Shown: one piece after another, positions 60,359 through 64,000 of the stretch
Layout: each line of letters opens with the position of its first letter
How positions within the stretch are numbered: position 1 is the stretch's first letter
Assembly: GCA_020912385.1 (NCBI GenBank)
Contig: CP087206.1
Span: 744,001 to 808,000 of the forward strand
Length of the DNA stretch: 64,000 bases
Reading direction: 5' to 3'
DNA from: Neofusicoccum parvum
Taxonomy: Eukaryota; Ascomycota; Dothideomycetes; Botryosphaeriales; Botryosphaeriaceae
Notes under the pieces: generated by a model
The model's input: only the letters and a program-made list of their open reading frames with translations
Told to the model about the DNA's origin: nothing
Database searches by the model: none
Translations under genes and position numbers: made by a program

Positions 60359-62596
60359 TTAGAAGCCTTGCCAGTTTTGCTGAGTCTGTTGAGGCGGTCC
60401 TTGTGACCAACCCTGCATGCCCGGTTGCTGTGCGGCAGTGCTCTGGTGCACATTGAAGTGCTGAGGGCTCGGGCTTGGCTGGTAAGGATTGCCACCCATG
60501 CTCCTGTAGGCAGGGTTCATGCCGCCCATTGTCGAATAGCCCATCGGCCCGCCGTGCATGGGCCCGCTGCTCTGAGGATGGTGCATTTGCGATGGTGCGT
60601 GCAGAGGCGATGGTTGCGGATGAGGTGACTGCTGCTGGCCAAATTGCTGCATGTTGTGGTGCTGCTGTGACAACGGCGACGGCTGTGGCTGTGGTGGAGG
60701 CCACATTTGGTTTTGCGGATAGCCGTACGGGCTGGGCTGGCTCGGGCCGCCGGTGGGGCCCATGTTCATGCTTGGCGAGCGGTGTTGCAAGTGCGGAGGC
60801 TGATGCATTGGACGCATCGGTGTCTGAACCATAGGGTTTGGTGCGTGCGAAGCTTGCGAGTACGGTTGCTGAGGCGTCATCATCTGCGATTGTCCTTGCT
60901 GAGCGTGTGCGGGCATGTTTGGCGGTTGCCCGGCCATCATCCCTGCGCTGGCGTTTGGTCTGGGGGAGGGGAGTCCCTGCTGCGCGTTCTGAACACCATC
61001 GCTCTCGACCGTCGGCTGGCGCTGATGGTTCGCGAGGACGGGCTCATGCGGTCTCTTCCAATACTCATCCATGAAGTTGCTGCGTATCGTCCGCTGTCCG
61101 CCGAGACTCTTGTTGTACTCTGCGGCATGCGCTGCCTGGTTCAGGATTTCGCTGGCCGTGCTTGGCGCCATCCGCCCCTCGTAGGCAGGTCCAGAAATCT
61201 CATGCCTTGGCCTTTGGAGGCCGCCAAAGTCTCTTGCGCGCATCTCGTCTGCAGGAGCCAGATTGATCATGGGCAAAGGTCCCAGGGTGCCCGGGTTGAC
61301 GCCTGGCGGGACATCCAACTGTCCCGGGCCGTTGCTGTAGATGATCTCACCGTGTGGCAACGCAGTCAAAGCGTGGCTGTTTGCTTCTGCGGCTGCAGCT
61401 TCCCGTTGTCTCGCGGCACCTGGACGCTTCTCGCCGGCTGGGTCATCTTCGGTAAAGCCTTGCTTTCTGGCTTTGCTCTCCCAGTAGTCGTCTCTCACGC
61501 GCCTGCCGTTAACGATGAGCCTGCTGCCAAACTGACGGAACATGGACCGTGCGGTAACGATGGCTATTTGGCGGGAGCGGTAAGAATATGGTAAGATCTC
61601 CTGCTGGATGAGATCATCCTTTTCGGCCTGGGTGGCGATGATTTTGTACAGTGACCTATTTTTGTTGAAGAGCAGATACGAATCCCGGTAACCTAATACC
61701 CGTGCGCATTCCGTAGCAAGCATGAAGAGCTTATCGCCTCTATTAGGAACGAAGAACGTGCGGCATCGGTATTCCCTGCCGTCTAGTGGGTGGCCGGTGG
61801 TGGTGACCTTCTTCTCTCCGGCGTCGTCGAACTCACGCGGTATGTACTCATCGCCTTCGGGATTAAGTTGGTCGGTGGTGTGATCTCTAACTGTCGGCAG
61901 TGCCTTTAGTACCGTGCTTTTCGTGGGAGTTGACTTCGGAGGGGATGATTGAGGAGGAGATGTTTGCGGCAGAGACTGGGACTTGAGCTGCGGTGTTTGA
62001 ACCGGACCAGGAGCAGGCTGGGTGGCATGAGGCTGCACGGAGTGTGGGCTTTCAGTCACCCTCGACTTCGGCGGCCTCCCACGTTTCCTTGGCTTGGAGT
62101 CGTCTGATGGAAATGGCACCGTTAGCGTCGCCGATGACAAGGGCAGACATTGGACCCTGGACGCGCGCAATGCGGCGCAAGGAGGAATCACGTACCTTCG
62201 TCTCCTCGCTCAGTCGCGTAGAGGTCTTCCGCATGCTCCGGCGAGCGGCTGCGTTTTATGCCGCGTGGAGTTGTCTGAGGGGCGATGCTGGAGGTGGAGC
62301 CTGACAACACTGCGCACGGCGTTAGCAAGGTGGATCTGGCGCCGGGACGCGACCGCGGGCACAGCGAGCATCGCTGCCCGCAAGCGCGGGGTGGCGACGC
62401 GGGAGGGAAGCGGTTTGGACGCGCCTGACGCGCTCGCGGTGCGGGCCGCGCAAACGGCGGGGGGTCAAGGGAAATACGCACTACCTGCTGAGTTGAGAGC
62501 AGCGGGGTTTATTGTACCGGACGGGTCCATTATGCCTCCTCCAATGCCGCCGTTCAAGGACGCCGAGACAGGGAGATGCGAGGTGGTTGAGTACAT
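60359..62596 (-). CDS. RSC7: Chromatin-remodelling complex subunit of the RSC7/Swp82 family
   Basis: Model on the minus strand: exons 62596-62485, 62300-62196, 62103-60359, giving 653 aa. Splicing assembles MYSTTSHLPVSASLNGG, then STSSIAPQTTPRGIKRSRSP and an AT-hook-like KPRKRGRPPKSR (about residues 77-88). The conserved core (about 145-300) has DEYIPREFD, GREYRCRTFFVPNRGDKLFML, ATECARVLGYRDSYLLFNKNRSLYKI in two adjacent parts, and FRQFGSRLIVNGRRVRDDYWE, characteristic of this family. The C-terminal ~300 residues are Gln/Pro/Met-rich and disordered. The family belongs to RSC and SWI/SNF remodellers in the nucleus. ATG 62596 is the first in this frame after splicing, but the frame stays open upstream, so an earlier start or exon is possible. 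Intron 1 (184 nt) is the longest in the window. Confidence 0.88.
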
Positions 62597-64000
62597 GCCC
62601 GGGCGGAGACGGACGTCGGAATCGCAATTACTTGGCGGCGGCGGCGTTTCAAGCGGCGCGCAGCGCGGACGTGCGCTGGGTCGAGCGCGCTGGCCTTCGA
62701 GGGCGGTCGCAACTTAGTCGGCGGAGCGGCGCGCGCAGGCGTCGCATTCGAGGCTGTGAGTCGTGGAGTGGGCGTGCGGGAGGCGCGACGGCAGCTGAGA
62801 GGCTACGACACGGTGCAGGCAGACTTGGGGCGCGCTGCACGATCCCGGAGCATCGAGATATCGATCTCTTTGCTCCAACCCTGCTGGACCCACGGACCCT
62901 GAAGCTCGGGAGCGGCAAGAATGGGGAGGCGGCGGTGTGCGGGCCTTGGGCGCTGCGAGGTGGTCGTTGGCTGGTCGAGGGATGCAAGGTTCGCCGAAGG
63001 AGTTTGCGAAGTGCCACAGAGGCGAAGCGAACAGCTGCTCCGCGCGGGCGATGATGCAACTCGCCCGCCAAGCCCCGTGTCAAACGTCGACCTGGCTGCG
63101 CGGCCGGCTCCTAAGGCTTGCGAACGCTCGGGGGGGCCAAGGGGCCTGCAGAGGGCGGGCAGGCGTGCGGGATGGGTGGGCGCGACACCTGCAGCGCGCC
63201 CGTGGCCGGCCGGGATGCCTGTCTGCACGCCTCTGCGCGCGCTGACTGCTGCTGCTGCGCGGGCGGGCCGTTGCCAGCGCGGAGCAACCTCCGAGGGGCG
63301 TGCGGGCCTGCGGGGGGCGTGGGAGGGCGGGTGTGAGCGTCCGTTTGCTGTCGACGAGCGCTGGCTGGGGCTCTGGCGCGCTCAAATGGAGCTGTTGGCG
63401 GCTCTACTGCGCGGCGGCACCACGGGTGCGGGAGCGAGAGTGGCAGCGAGCTTGGCCGGGAGGCAATATGTAGCCAGCATCCGCCTGCCTGCGCTGCGGC
63501 TAATGGCGCGACTCGGACGCCTTGCTGAAGAGCGAACAGCCGGCGCCGCGGGCCCTGGTGCGGGTAGCTGTGTCGCAAGGGCGGGCGGGCGCCTAGCTGG
63601 GGTGCGGCGGCGCTGGGATGCTGGGGAGCTGCCAGGTGCGGCGTGAGCGTCTGCGGGCGTTCCGACACGCGGAGACGGGCCCAAACGGCGTGCGGGCGGA
63701 AGCAAGCGAGGCCAGCGCCCGTGATCTGTGAGCCAAGCGCAGCGCCTCGTTCCAGAGCTGGGGGCTCAGTGTGCGTCGGCGCGAGGGTTGGTCGAGCCGA
63801 GCGGGCAGCAGGCGGGTGTGCGAGTGCTTAAGTGGAATCCGCGCGCTCAGCTGCCCGGGGAATGCAGCAGGCAGGCCGCAGGATTCGTCAAGACCGCGAC
63901 GCCAGATGACCTGCAGCGCGGTATGATGGGCGAGGCTGCAGGCGCGCCGGCCAGCCGTATCGGAATCGCTGCGCTCGCCAGCACCTGCGCCAAGCACGGT
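62597..64000. other. GC-rich region upstream of the RSC7 gene to the window end
   Basis: Strongly GC-rich, with overlapping Arg/Ala/Gly-rich frames on both strands and no motif. It should include the RSC7 promoter and possibly a further 5' exon. Nothing else is supportable. Confidence 0.45.

Noticed and set aside
60707..61594. 295-codon plus-strand frame
   Set aside because: It lies antisense to the strongly supported RSC7-family exon and has no motif; it is a compositional shadow of the Gln/Pro-rich coding strand.

Overview
The window is nuclear DNA of a filamentous ascomycete (Pezizomycotina; Dothideomycetes is my best guess, at low confidence). Coding regions are broken by short introns (45-184 nt, most 50-60 nt) with GTRNGT-type donors, CTAAC/CTGAC branch sites and YAG acceptors. 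The gene set is typical of moulds: a self-sufficient CYP505 P450, a GPI-type GH16, a fungal NLR, a fungal CorA-like protein, and fungal RSC7, BCD1 and VMA13. I see no tRNA, rRNA, CRISPR or intact transposon.

Layout. (1) 1-308: 3' end of an unidentified gene. (2) 4.8-10.1 kb: a kinesin-4-like motor with a very long coiled coil. (3) 14.8-16.2 kb, minus: BCD1, a zf-HIT factor of box C/D snoRNP assembly, divergent from (4) a DENN-domain protein at 17.8-20.8 kb. (5) 22.4-23.9 kb: a secreted, probably GPI-anchored GH16 glycosidase. (6) 25.8-42.9 kb: a block with a more even base composition than its surroundings. It holds a secreted protein with PAN-like and carbohydrate-binding-like modules (25.8-28.5 kb, minus), a seven-exon NLR with SesB-like hydrolase, NB-ARC and TPR parts (29.5-33.4 kb, minus), a very C-rich Rossmann SDR/epimerase (35.6-36.8 kb), and a large CorA-like membrane protein (37.3-42.2 kb). 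(7) 43.0-46.3 kb, minus: CYP505. (8) 47.4-49.3 kb, minus: tubulin cofactor E, head-to-head with (9) V-ATPase subunit H at 49.5-51.1 kb across a 228-bp shared promoter. (10) 51.1-60.4 kb: 9.2 kb with no gene I can support; composition changes sharply near 54.8 kb. (11) 60.4-62.6 kb, minus: the RSC7/Swp82-type chromatin-remodelling subunit, followed by GC-rich DNA to the end.

Functionally this is conserved housekeeping (microtubule motor and tubulin folding, snoRNP assembly, membrane traffic, vacuolar acidification, chromatin remodelling) surrounding an accessory block for environment-facing and self/non-self functions. The NLR is the most notable gene: hydrolase nucleophile, GTPHxG motif, candidate catalytic His, P-loop and Walker B are all intact after splicing. 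A recurring feature is introns whose length is a multiple of three with no in-frame stop (kinesin, DENN, GH16, NLR); their retention would insert 15-24 residues without breaking the frame. Exon coordinates are my own manual splice models and have no transcript support.
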